From Hymenolepis diminuta (taxonomy: Eukaryota > Platyhelminthes > Cestoda > Cyclophyllidea > Hymenolepididae), in the NCBI GenBank assembly GCA_900708905.1, contig CAADRB010000018.1:1249668-1313667 (forward strand): 64,000 nt of DNA, given 5' to 3'. The notes under the pieces were generated by a model. It was not told the DNA's origin and ran no database searches. It worked only from the letters and a program-made list of their open reading frames with translations. The position numbers and the translations under genes are program-made. Positions within the stretch are counted from its first letter, which is position 1. Every line of letters starts with the position of its first letter. Positions 52,701 to 61,000 of the stretch are shown here, in pieces.

Positions 52701-55095
52701 CTACTAAGTTGCATTATTACTTTGACGATAGCCTCTTAGAAGATATTAATAGACAATGGTAATCAAGCTGGAACAACTGCTTATCCATAACAAGAAGATT
52801 TTCCTTTCATAAAGATTTAAACTAATTATTTTATTTAGTGTTTATTTTGACAGTTTTACAGTGAATGGTGCGAGTATTGGTTTCGTACATGAAAAAGTTG
52901 ATTAATTTAATTGGACAAAAATATCCGTAAAATTTATTGCATTAATGAAGTATGTTAAATTTGCCAAGCAAAATCTACAGTATGGACCTATTCCAAAGAA
53001 GTGTTATTTTTTGCTAATTTTCTTTTGTACATAACAAGCTTTTATTATTTTCAGTCGTCCTTCTTTGTACACCGGGTTCAGACTGCCAAATAAATTACCA
53101 CCAAAGAAAGAACCGATTAGAGTGGATGAACTACCTTTGCCTGGTTATCTCGAACAAACTGTCGCCAACACTCTTCGTGAAGCTCTTGCAGCTTGCTCGA
53201 AATTCCGACCAAAATATCCTTTTCTTAGTCCTGAACGCTCAGCTCTTATCTACCTAGCTTTGGAGTTGAAGGGTAAGAAAGTTACATATTTGCATTTGCA
53301 TAATATTGCCATAGGGAAAATGTCATAGTGCTCAAAAATTATGTTTATTAGTCTAAATACATTATCATATATGGACGCTCGAAACTAGCAGCGTCGGTTT
53401 TTGTCAACGTTCTGTTGACTTCAGTAGTAGAAAATTGACTTAGAGCTTTCCTTTAACGATTGAAATTGTTTTTCACGCATATTTTGTCTCGGTTAAGACT
53501 GTACTGTTGGCTCTGTTCTATGAAAATTTTCTGTTGGTACCTTTATTAGGTTATACTTATTACTGAAACACATAGATACTTTTGGGCACTTAATGTAGAA
53601 TCAACTTTTTTGTAATTATTCGTCAAATATAAAGTTGAGAGGTAGAGAAATACGTTTAGCACTTATTCCTGTTTTACCTTACAGAATGTTAACTAAGAAT
53701 GAGAAATCATGTAGAGTGAGAGAGAGAATTCATCAGTTCATAAATTATATTTATAATAATGCCTTCAAAACAAAAATGTTGAGACTTGAAGGGATTGAAA
53801 GAAACGGACATGTCTTGACCAACATAGAGAAGAAGGTGAGCGGAGGAATACAAACGAATAGGTATTTACAACAACCGACCCAAGATCTTATTTTAATTAT
53901 CAAATTTGCATCATATGCAAGAAAAAAATCAAAGCAAAGCGGTGGAAATCTTTCGATAGCCACCAAATTAAAAAATTTTTACTAAGTTAATAGCTGACGG
54001 GTTGGACAATGTTCTGCCGTATTAATTGGTCAGTGTAATCCAACTTATACAACTTTGTTCTTAGCTCCAAGTTCTAGCGACTATAATACTCCAAAGGCTA
54101 CCAAGGAAAGGGCTTCTACTGAAGAGATCTAGAACATTAGATGTCATGCATACTACGTAAACCAAAGTGACTCAAGCTTGTTTCTATGTAGTTTAAAGTA
54201 CAGCATTTTGGTTAATCTGCCAAATGTGAAATTTCTGTAATTGTATCATTCTCTATTTTTCACTTATTATTGACTGTTCAGTATTTGACCATTACTTATC
54301 ATATTGCTGAGCCTATTAAATTGTTAAAATTAATATGAAAGAATATTGAAAACATTAGCCAGTTTTTCATTTAAGCAAATTTTTATGATAAAAAGATTGT
54401 AAGCATTTACACTTTCCTTATTGCCAAAATGAAATTACATAATATTACATTCTTTCCTTCCACTTAAACAATAAGAAAAAAACCCAATCAGGATAAACCC
54501 TTTTTAACTCTACTCCTAAGTGGCAAATTTTGTCCTCATTATTAATAGCCTTTTGAACTGTAAAAGATGTTTCGTTCATTGCATTGATATAAGAATAAAT
54601 AAAAAGCGACCTGAAAAGAATTTTAATTAACAAGAAAAAGAAACCAATTTTCTTTTTAATTTAATAAGAAATCTCTATGCTCAATTATAATAAACTGAAG
54701 ACAAAGAACTAGGTTTAGTGAAATAAATGTCCGCGATAATTATGAAGTAGATTTGTTGACAGATACCTTGTAGCCCTGGGATTGCACTCTCTAAGATAGT
54801 ATTAAAATGAAATAATCTGAAAAGTCTCTTGTATCATACTTATCATTATTCTCGCTCTTCAAATACAGCACTCAATCCACGCTCACCAGATTATCTACGT
54901 CGTCGTGCCAAGAAACATGTACAGCAGTTCGAGGAGTCCAGCAATTTCATTGATCAGCTGGTCGAAACAATGCCCATAGACTATGTCCCAGAACAACAGA
55001 GATCTGAGGCCTTTAACAAGCTATTAAAGGCGTTTCTTTCACTTCGAGATCAGGAGGATAGTGAAAATCGTTGGACGAATTTCTTTGGAGATTGA
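22657..55095 (+). CDS. AK9: Adenylate kinase 9-like protein, 27 exons, complete
   Basis: Multi-domain nucleoside mono/diphosphate kinase family protein, linked to cilia and flagella in animals. CDS = join of 22657-22755, 22789-22909, 22946-23196, 23842-24258, 25091-25431, 25492-25826, 26773-26880, 27649-27675, 27749-27805, 28721-28771, 29416-29593, 30804-31246, 31317-31682, 35248-35465, 37063-37314, 38341-38543, 39465-39978, 42445-42552, 43547-43750, 44306-44777, 47913-48120, 48204-48314, 48393-48494, 49357-50819, 50893-51493, 53055-53272, 54869-55095. All joins are GT-AG and in phase, giving 2564 residues (human AK9 is about 1900). Four P-loop kinase domains start near residues 50, 453, 1098 and 1580; only the first and third keep the Walker A lysine. 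Five CPV modules and the LPLPGYLEQ C-terminal signature are present. The ATG at 22657 is the first after an in-frame TAG at 22639. Introns without a separate entry hold nothing I recognise. Identity is strong; small exons 8-10 are less sure. Confidence 0.92.
22789..22909 (+). CDS. AK9: AK9 exon 2: P-loop of AK domain 1
   Basis: Begins ARNFYLRQKPACF, which matches the start of the kinase fold in vertebrate AK9 (RNFLLSKP). Walker A GKPSTGKT lies at residues 50-57 with the lysine intact. The acceptor at 22788 (atgttag) was chosen because it is in phase and keeps the conserved RNF..KP block; the ag at 22820 would delete it. Leaves one base; next intron 36 bases. Confidence 0.88.
22946..23196 (+). 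CDS. AK9: AK9 exon 3: NMP-binding half of domain 1
   Basis: Residues 74-157. Contains the helix LLSGNNLSIQALVTLL and the DGFP motif at 128-131, where the Arg that normally follows in adenylate kinases is Ser. Ends KPDYVIYIE, the beta strand before the LID region. Donor gtaaat, phase 0. Confidence 0.9.
23842..24258 (+). CDS. AK9: AK9 exon 4: end of AK domain 1
   Basis: Residues 158-296. VPDEDLKKRLESQR continues the kinase core. A Lys/Glu-rich stretch follows in place of a compact LID, then HIIRIDGNCPPSQMF, the last strand and helix of the fold. Acceptor taactag, donor gtatgt, phase 0 on both sides. Confidence 0.9.
25091..25431 (+). CDS. AK9: AK9 exon 5: acidic linker and CPV module 1
   Basis: Residues 297-410. 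A highly acidic segment (EEYEEEDEEN and similar) links domain 1 to the first CPV module, which starts W..FCPVQLYNG. Acceptor cactaacag, donor gtgagt, two bases left over. The Asp/Glu run also gives open frames on the opposite strand, which are shadows. Confidence 0.9.
25492..25826 (+). CDS. AK9: AK9 exon 6: CPV module 1 end and degenerate P-loop 2
   Basis: Residues 410-521. FLYFLSSRDAMDKFIRNPRPYL closes the first CPV module and leads straight into strand IRIAILG and the loop GFRESGAA (453-460). Human AK9 has GPQYSGKT here, so the catalytic Lys-Thr is Ala-Ala. A charged coiled-coil-like helix follows. The intron before it is 60 bases; donor gtaagt leaves one base. Confidence 0.9.
26773..26880 (+). 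CDS. AK9: AK9 exon 7: linker of domain 2
   Basis: 108 bases, phase 1 at both ends. Encodes a helical, acidic stretch (NAIAEIMEDTINKVATESLEE). Acceptor attaaag is modest; donor gtaatt. First of four symmetric exons. Confidence 0.7.
27649..27675 (+). CDS. AK9: AK9 exon 8: 27-base microexon
   Basis: Encodes nine Gly/Ser/Glu-rich residues (ASEGSGVEG). Acceptor gattttag and donor gtaaag are both good, and phase is 1-1, so it can be included or skipped without changing frame. Support comes from splice sites and phase only. Confidence 0.5.
27749..27805 (+). CDS. AK9: AK9 exon 9: 57-base symmetric exon
   Basis: Encodes DEGSVKDAKFNSILRHYKL. Acceptor tattttag is strong; donor CTAG/gtccgt is moderate. 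Phase 1-1. Confidence 0.55.
28149..28390 (+). mobile_element. tRNA-derived SINE
   Basis: Starts gccggtggcgcggtgattga; TGGCGCGGTGA at 28155-28165 fits a pol III A box and GGTTTGATGCC at 28198-28208 fits a B box, with tRNA-like spacing (43 bases). A non-tRNA body follows, then an A-rich tail at 28374-28390. It lies in AK9 intron 9 in the same direction. Target-site duplications were not clear. Confidence 0.65.
28721..28771 (+). CDS. AK9: AK9 exon 10: 51-base symmetric exon
   Basis: Encodes WTPFLTPPRIEAFIPD. Acceptor tttatttcag is excellent; donor gtaaat is good. Phase 1-1, so likely a cassette exon. No clear counterpart in vertebrate AK9. Confidence 0.5.
29416..29593 (+). CDS. AK9: AK9 exon 11: NMP-binding region of domain 2
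   Basis: Residues 603-661. EQHPQVVEAVDRALK matches the human ADHPEVVTMIEETIK block. The segment ends ELERLENENQNIAPEKRK before the strand in the next exon. Acceptor tgtccag, donor gtaagt. Confidence 0.9.
30804..31246 (+). CDS. AK9: AK9 exon 12: end of domain 2
   Basis: Residues 662-809. SWVIEGLPPLKEVWELL corresponds to human GWIVDNCPIVKELWMAL, the degenerate DGFPR equivalent. A Glu-rich tract (AEEAEEEEEIEMNQEEEDE) and a His-rich helix follow. Acceptor cag, donor gttaat, one base left over. Confidence 0.92.
31317..31682 (+). CDS. AK9: AK9 exon 13: inter-domain linker 2-3
   Basis: Residues 810-931. Pro/Glu/Ser-rich first half, then a helical region (REQLVRYDTKWETVKE) matching the human segment between domains 2 and 3. 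Intron before it 70 bases; donor gtaaga. Confidence 0.88.
31683..35247 (+). other. AK9 intron 13, 3.6 kb, with a compositional island
   Basis: About 33180-35190 is GC-richer and T-rich on the plus strand, with several unrelated open frames on both strands, unlike the AT-rich flanks. It looks like an old, decayed insertion, but no family motif was identified. Confidence 0.4.
35248..35465 (+). CDS. AK9: AK9 exon 14: acidic linker
   Basis: Residues 932-1004. Begins KLFAFQVYESS, matching human KPFQYTAWELT, then runs into Glu/Asp repeats. Acceptor tacttctag, donor gtaagt. Preceded by the longest intron of the gene (3565 bases). Confidence 0.88.
37063..37314 (+). CDS. AK9: AK9 exon 15: CPV module 2
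   Basis: Residues 1005-1088. Acidic start, then NFFCPVAFHDHNVLKPGD, a Tyr-rich strand VYYFGTEESMSKF and DHPEEYV. It is the YHS-like module directly before AK domain 3. Acceptor tcttttctag, donor gtaaga, phase 0 both ends. Confidence 0.93.
38341..38543 (+). CDS. AK9: AK9 exon 16: intact P-loop of domain 3
   Basis: Residues 1089-1155. Walker A GPTGSGKT at 1098-1105 keeps the lysine; it is preceded by LPPLRMAIL. VGPEYADD matches human VGPEFEED. Acceptor actttaag, donor gtaagt, two bases left over. Confidence 0.94.
39465..39978 (+). CDS. AK9: AK9 exon 17: NMP and core of domain 3
   Basis: Residues 1156-1327. HEAAIRDYLENDEPLP and KGFVLEGFPQTAEDV match human domain 3, but DGFPR reads EGFPQ, so the AMP-binding Arg is Gln. 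RLLPGRLAKWK is the LID-side arginine helix. A Lys-rich coiled coil closes the exon. Confidence 0.94.
39979..42444 (+). other. AK9 intron 17, 2.5 kb
   Basis: Uniformly AT-rich, with no open frame, repeat or RNA gene that can be supported. Confidence 0.6.
42445..42552 (+). CDS. AK9: AK9 exon 18: acidic linker
   Basis: 36 residues, mostly Asp/Glu/Asn, ending ISAILDEELA, like the acidic stretch before domain 4 in human AK9. Acceptor aattgtag; donor gttagt is weaker, but the frame meets TAA soon after. Phase 0-0. Confidence 0.8.
43547..43750 (+). CDS. AK9: AK9 exon 19: helical linker
   Basis: Residues 1364-1431. Glu/Lys-rich helix, then IDSLTEARIFHFNILA and LTRVRYRLIK, the small fold before the third CPV module. 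Acceptor tttttag, donor gtatcc. Phase 0-0. Confidence 0.88.
43895..44095 (+). pseudogene. Decayed non-LTR retrotransposon reverse transcriptase
   Basis: The frame at 43915 reads FVDLRKASDT, the RT motif usually written FVDLRKAFDT. After a frame shift near 43950 the sequence continues LSRLWELKLPQNIVN and ends near EGVPR, the next RT block of Jockey/CR1-like elements. Both ends and the stops show a dead fragment in AK9 intron 19. Confidence 0.7.
44306..44777 (+). CDS. AK9: AK9 exon 20: CPV module 3 and degenerate P-loop 4
   Basis: Residues 1432-1588. NREAIFERVYPV matches human NRASIFEKCHPI. The CPV module (HCPVSWSRV ... CVYWFNSEEERKQF) follows, then IQIAIIGGSDSEREQ, where human has the P-loop GPPKSGKT; Gly-Lys-Thr is Glu-Arg-Glu. 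Acceptor gactttcag, donor gtgagt. Confidence 0.92.
45243..45269. other. Assembly gap of 27 N
   Basis: Run of N inside AK9 intron 20 (44778-47912). The odd size suggests an estimated or locally closed gap rather than a default spacer. No coding exon is affected as far as can be seen. Confidence 0.99.
47567..47586. repeat. AT dinucleotide microsatellite
   Basis: About ten TA units, set in a longer stretch of repeated ataaaaata-like sequence (47540-47620). Confidence 0.7.
47913..48120 (+). CDS. AK9: AK9 exon 21: NMP region of domain 4
   Basis: Residues 1589-1657. LAKNLRVPYISP then a long helix and LPDDLIIKVLEVAFL, matching human APDELAIQALELSL. Acceptor atttcag, donor gtaaaa, two bases left over. 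Confidence 0.9.
48204..48314 (+). CDS. AK9: AK9 exon 22: DGFP equivalent of domain 4
   Basis: Residues 1658-1694. GYILDNFPMTAEQANLL corresponds to human VVIDGYPVTKHQMNLL; RPMLVLDM is the next strand. Intron before it 83 bases, after it 78 bases. Confidence 0.92.
48393..48494 (+). CDS. AK9: AK9 exon 23: short core exon of domain 4
   Basis: Residues 1695-1728. AFEMNLFENINNEE then LKIWLKRKNRRAE, which leads into the insert. The acceptor is the first of two adjacent AGs (48391-48392); the second breaks the frame. Donor gtaggt. Confidence 0.85.
49357..50819 (+). CDS. AK9: AK9 exon 24: large Ser/Arg/Glu-rich insert
   Basis: Residues 1729-2216, 1463 bases, about three times the next longest exon. 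Roughly 400 residues are low complexity: Arg/Lys/Ser clusters (KRRRSRQHRSRR), poly-Ser runs and many Ser followed by Asp/Glu, as in casein kinase 2 sites. The last 70 residues (YLLTKLAQIFKR onward) regain helical character and probably rejoin the kinase fold. No similar insert is known to me in vertebrate AK9. Donor gtaagt. Confidence 0.92.
50893..51493 (+). CDS. AK9: AK9 exon 25: CPV modules 4 and 5
   Basis: Residues 2217-2416. DKPMSISEIG aligns with human DKLCITPQEL, which fixes the acceptor at 50892; the nearer AG at 50855 would run into TGA. GQFCPVKLKESDELFDW starts module 4 and GYCPVCYRESCERY starts module 5, whose second half AFCSEECRTKF has the Cys pattern of a metal-binding YHS/TRASH fold. 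Confidence 0.93.
51494..54868 (+). other. AK9 introns 25 and 26 around exon 26
   Basis: Two introns of 1561 and 1596 bases. The second holds an open frame at 53635-53985 with no recognisable motif, discussed under rejected items. Confidence 0.5.
53055..53272 (+). CDS. AK9: AK9 exon 26: conserved C-terminal signature
   Basis: Residues 2417-2489. LPNKLPPKKEPI and LPLPGYLEQTVANTL match human LPHKLPPLREPI and LPLPGYLEQ almost exactly; KYPFLSPERSALIYLAL follows. Acceptor tattttcag, donor gtaaga, one base left over. Confidence 0.95.
54869..55095 (+). CDS. AK9: AK9 exon 27: last exon and stop
   Basis: 75 residues and TGA at 55093-55095. ALNPRSPDYLRRRAKKH matches human AFNPKGSEYTRKKYKKK, which fixes the acceptor at 54868 (aatacag) inside a longer open frame. 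KLLKAFLSLRDQED is the conserved end. Confidence 0.94.
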
Positions 55096-58000
55096 TGAGG
55101 AATATCTACTTGGTTTTGAACTTTGTTAAAATGCTAGTTAAAAGTTTATCTAAGCTATAGATAAATATATTAAGCCTGATTCACCCGTTTAATAACAGAT
55201 TTTGATTTAAAAATGTGTTTTCTGAGTAGAATTTGTATAACTTTTAAATTCGGCGGGACTGATTTAGTGGCGATTTTGCCGAATAAGCGATTATGTGAAA
55301 ACTGTATCACGTAAAAGCTAAGGTACATGGTTATTACTGTTAGAAAATTAATTTTGCAGGATTATCGAGTCAAATGTTTAAGCAAAACTATTTTATTTTA
55401 GGAACTTTTTTAATTAAATTTTTTATATTATTCGTCTATCATAGATAAATCTAAAGAGAATTATTTAACGTCACAGTAGAAAATGATATGTAAAAATCGC
55501 CATTTTTTCTAAAGCCAAAATGATTGTTTACGAATCAGATGTATAAAAATAATCGCATTTTTTATTATTTTTAAAAATTTAGCATTTTTGTACTTACAAA
55601 ACAAAAAAATAAATCAAAAGCATCTAATTAACTTCAATAAAAGCTGCAAATTATTATGTAATTTACAACATTTGCTCTGTTTTTCTTACCTTTTACTTTA
55701 AAATGCATCAAATTTGATGCATTTCATTTTTACAAATCACAGCGTTATACGATCAGTAATGCCTCTTCGAATTGTGGTTTGTTCCACTGAGGGGTAAAAC
55801 AAGTTATTTTCTAAATTACGGGAGAAAGCATTTTTAAAGTAAACTTGAACCAACTACTTTCGATCAAACAAGTCTCTCACTTTTTCTGTCATATCTGATT
55901 TTGTAGACATTATCACGTCAAATTATATTTACAAGATCCAGTAGAATTAATGAGTTCCAGTTTCATTGTTTATCATAAGAGATATAGTCTGAAGGTGTGA
56001 ATAGCAAAGAATGATGCGAAATTCTTTCTCATCCGATTAACATTAGGTGTAAGTTAAGTGCACCAAATAAAAAGGTTGTATCAAATATGCAATTAGAACA
56101 GGAGATGTTTAACATTCTGTAAAATTGAGAAAAGATAATCAGATTGTAAAATTCGGAGACTAAAATCAGTGTTATCTGCATAACTCAAGTTCAGCTTTGG
56201 CCAACTTGCCCCTAATACCTGCACTACTTGGACATTTATGAGTGTTTAGATTAATTAAATAACATTTTTAAATACACGAGGATAAAAGTTATACCAGATA
56301 CTGCTTTTCAAAAACAAAAATCCGTGTTTTATCAATACCACATTTTGCAAACCAGTTTATATTCGTCTGACAATGAAAGAAAGGAAACATAGAATTTACC
56401 AAGTATTAAAGATTGAGTGGTTTTACTACTCCCATCATTTTTGTGACAAAGCTGTCAGTTATCAAAAGCCGCGATTTATAGCTGCTACATTTTATCTTTT
56501 AACACTGAAGATAGTAAATGTAGAAATGATGAAGATAACACCAGTGCTCACTAGAGTTCAATCGAGGTGAAATCTAATAGCCTTAATATTCGCAAATTTT
56601 ATATTTTATGTTGCATACTTCGACATTGATTTTACAATCGTATACTCGATAATTTCATATTTCTAATGTGGATTTTATTTGGAAATATGCTGAGTGAATA
56701 GTTACTGGTCGACCAAAGTTGATAGCATACGTCATTTTTATTAAAGCAAAATTTTAGTCATACCACTTTTAACTAGGTTTAGAAGCACGTAAAAGTACTT
56801 TAGCTAATAAAAATATTTTAAAATTTTGAAATTTGAAGAGAAAATAGGGTTTGTAGAAAATCAATTGTGTCGATTTAAAAATTGGAGAAACTAGGATTGT
56901 AAATAAATCTTGTTTTACTACTTGTCTACATTCGCATTACACGTTTTGATTTTTAATCACGTAATGTACGTGCAAAACCAGTCACTCCAAACAATTTCCC
57001 CATTTCATTTCCGGAGACGAAGTATAATCACAACATCAGTAATGCTTAAAAAATAAAAAATTTAATATATAATATTTTAAAATATGGTATTAATATATAC
57101 TATTATCAACCTTTTAAAATAATTATCAGTGATAATAAATTCTTATTAATCGATAATTTAAGTAAAGGAGGCCAAAGAAAACCAAATTGTTTCCAAGAGG
57201 AATGTTGCAATTACTTGCGGTCAATATGTCAAGAAAAGTAAAAAGGTATTTGCTTTACCACGTTAATTTGTTCGAATATTTATGTAATATATTTAATAAA
57301 ATTGCATCATACATGAGAAATGAGATCGCCTTATTCTCAGAATTGTGGAATTTATCAAAACGACAAAATATAACTTTTATTTACATGACAGTAAACAATA
57401 ATATATGCTGAAGATTAATACAATTCTGGAAACTGGGCACAATCAAAACTATTCGAGTCGAAGATCGACATAGTTCTTATCAGTAAAAAAAATATTAGTC
57501 AATTTTTTATGCAAGAAAATAGAGAGAAGATCCAGGGTACCAGTCATAGCTGTTTTGCTCCATTAAAAAGTAATTCTAAGTTTATGGGGAAAGGAAAAAC
57601 TGGGGTCAGTCTAATGTCTCCATAAAACCTATAGTGGTACTGGCAAATAGTAACAATCCATAAATGTAGAAAATATGTGGAGGAAGCTTTTGCGAGGAAG
57701 CTTTCTGACACAGATAAATCACTATTGTGCAGAAAGTTCGATGAAATTATATAAATCATTCATAGATATTTTGTATGGGATTAAAAGTAATACTGAAATA
57801 ATCAATCAAAGTGGTTTTAATATTATTTTTGATTTATAAAATTGTGTCTAATGAAATATAGACTACAAATAAGACGTTTGACGACAAAGCAACTAGAAAT
57901 ATTGTGTGAAAGGAGTTAAAATAAAGCATAAATAAATGTAAAATGTGGCAGGTATACACACCCGATCATGAATATTTCTGCTGTAAACAATTTTTCTCAT

Positions 58001-61000
58001 CAGCATAATATCAAACTCGATCTAAGAATGCTCATTTCTGAAGGCCAAAGCGCAGAGAGACGCCATCAAACATTCGCTTTTGCGAAGTTCTTTACATGAA
58101 AGTCGGAAAAGACACAACACACCTTAATATTGTCAGGTTTGTGCCAAAATACCACATGACTGAACAATCTGATATAACAAGAATACTTTAATGTTAACTA
58201 TGTAAATCCACAGATAATAATATCAGTATGATAAACATTATAATGCCTGCAGGTGTCCTTCAGAACAGAGAAAATCCGTCAAAAATACCTTAATACTAAT
58301 AACAGCTCTTAGTAAGCTCAGTTGCAGTGCCAACTTTGTTAGTCGCTAATGAAAGTCCAAAATGAAACGGTCCGACGTAGCCTGAACACCTCTGATATTA
58401 GGTCAGGCAACAGGCAAGTAAGGTAGCACACTAATAGGCGCCGGGGAAATGAAACAATTTTCAAAAATAACAAGCAAATGAACAAAAACATCAGGAAATT
58501 TTTAATGCATTTAAATTTTTTAGAATTAAAATATTGTATATTTTATCAAATTAAAAAAATGTCTGCAAAAATTGTTGATTTATTAGATTAACATTAAAAA
58601 TCTACCACGTCATAGAATAAAATAGGACAAAGGGACAAAAAACCAAATAATATCGTGGATTTTGTGAAGTTTTGTAAATAATCCGTGAATGACGTTAAGA
58701 AGTGGAAGTGGAGGAAACAGGCGGACTTCAAATGAAAAAATAAATAAGTAAGTATTTAACTCAAAAGCGAATTTCGGGAAAACTGGTTGGTAAGAATACC
58801 TCAAGTGAAGATAACTTGAGTGAATCAAATAACTTCCGATTAAATTCAACTTCCATTAAACTAATTTAGAGTTAACAATTTGCATTATCTGTAGGAAGAA
58901 TTTTCTTACTTAATCAGCACGATTAATGAAATACGAAACTAAAAGGATGATTTGTTCTGGATGAACCTCAAATGATTTTACATTCGGTTCACTTGGTAAA
59001 TAGCAAAATATCCACCGTATAAACCAAGTTCCGGCTCACGTGATACTAATTGCATGTGTTCCGAAATTACAATATTAAAGTTCAAACAAATTCATCCAGC
59101 ACTGTTGGTAGCATTAGACCACTACCTTTAAGACATGAGGACTCGAAGTTAAATCCTTTTTTACAAATAATTTTTCCTTTAATTGATTAAATCACTTAAG
59201 GCAAAAGTTCGACACTTATATTAAATGGAATAATGGAGACTTTCTAAACTCTGCATATCTGTATTTTTTGTCATTTTACTAAAAAGTCCTCAAATTCACC
59301 TTTAAAAAATGTAAATCAGCTACATATACATATACCAGCTATAAATCATTACCCTGCGGAAAATTATATTATTCATTATTTTACCATTTAAATCAAAATG
59401 CGTTTTGTCCATAAACGCGAGAGTAAGTCACTAAAAACTGCATTCAGCTGAACATTCTCATCTCCATCATTTATCAGTAAGAACTTATCGACATTTTGCC
59501 TCCGGCTGCTACGTGATATGTCACAAGCAATCCTGTCTGATACATTATCCAAAAACATATGTATTTCATATATTACATAAATGCATAATTATTTTATCAC
59601 TTTATTGTATAGTACTGAGGAAGTGCGATATCGATCAGGAAGTGTCCTGCGATATTATGATCAAAAGTAAAACAGATATTTAAAGAATAAGTCAAGAAAA
59701 TAAAGTTTGGAAAGGGAGACTAAGTTCCGTTAACACTATTGCCTTGTCATTTAAAAAAACAGCCCATCAGTACAATATTTGAGTTATAAAGATGCATTAG
59801 AATAATTAATAAAATACACCGCTTAATTGAAGCAAACTTGTAGATATTCTTATTGCAATTTGAAGGATCAAAATTTAATTTGTAAAGCTACGCATTATAA
59901 AATGCCTGCCATTTTGCTATTATTAATGCTTGTCTACAAAAAATGGCGATATTGACCGAAAACCTCATATATTCAGTAGCAATGACTAAATTACAGTAAT
60001 TTTTACTTTTGGAAATTACAATTTAAGATTCTGGAGTTAAATGAGCAGTTAAAATATTTTTCTTCAACAGGAACTGAAATGGGAGATGGAATTTTTAGTT
60101 AGTTTTAAATCCGTGAATCTGAGCTGACACCACGTAAACGCCCTACCGAAATGAAGATGAGAGGAGGGCAACCATCCATTTCCGAAAATCGCGTACTTTC
60201 AGGTACAAGCTTTTTTATGGACCTGGATCTTGAAATATGTGACCATAAAGCTACAAGACAATTCAAATATCCGTTTATAGTCATTGCAACTGTCCGAAAA
60301 TCCCAACAGAACTGAACTCCTCAAGTATCCTGAAGATGGTAAGGAAAAAAGATGCAAATTGACACTTGAATTCCCGAGATGTCCTTACTTTACAGAATGG
60401 ACTTCTCAATAGTTTGCTTTCTTTCTTGTTCAGTAACTGCAGTTTTTGTTGTTATACATCTTAATATCCTAATTTTGTCTGTAATACAAAATTAATTGAT
60501 TAATTTGATGCTAAAATTTATTTACTAATAAAAATGAAAACATGTAAGACAGTATGACTTAGAAGATAAAGAAAACCGGCTTAAGAAAGACCCTACCTGG
60601 TGCTGATGAACTTCACCAACTCAACATGGTAAACAGACCGAAGTTTAGTTGCAATGACAAATGCTAATTAGCTAAATAAAATGAGGATGAATAACATAAT
60701 AAACTACTATTTATGGAGGCCACAGAGAAAATTAGCTGCATAGGTTAATGGACGAGGGATATGTCACAGATAGAATGCAATGAATTTAAATATTTATTTG
60801 ATATAAAACTCGGGGATCATAGAGCAAATTAGAATAAGAGTCAAAAGAAGGCAAAAGGCAAGGTGACGTAATACCTTTGGTTCAAGGTATTTGGCTAGTC
60901 CACTAAAATGATTTATATTTCCTTATTTGTCTGACTAATACAATGACTTGAATATCCAACAGATAAATACACATCTGTATTTTAGTTTAATTACTGTTAC

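Noticed and set aside
53635..53985. 116-codon open frame on the plus strand in AK9 intron 26
   Set aside because: No motif, no splice partner in phase, and it lies between two AK9 exons that join cleanly without it. It is low-complexity and Lys/Arg-rich, as expected by chance in AT-rich DNA.
57975..58005. CTGATGAG on the minus strand followed by GAAA, recalling a hammerhead ribozyme core
   Set aside because: The sequence between the two blocks cannot form stem II and no flanking helices were seen.
60612..60618. CTGATGA on the plus strand, another possible hammerhead start
   Set aside because: No GAAA at the right distance and no pairing stems.
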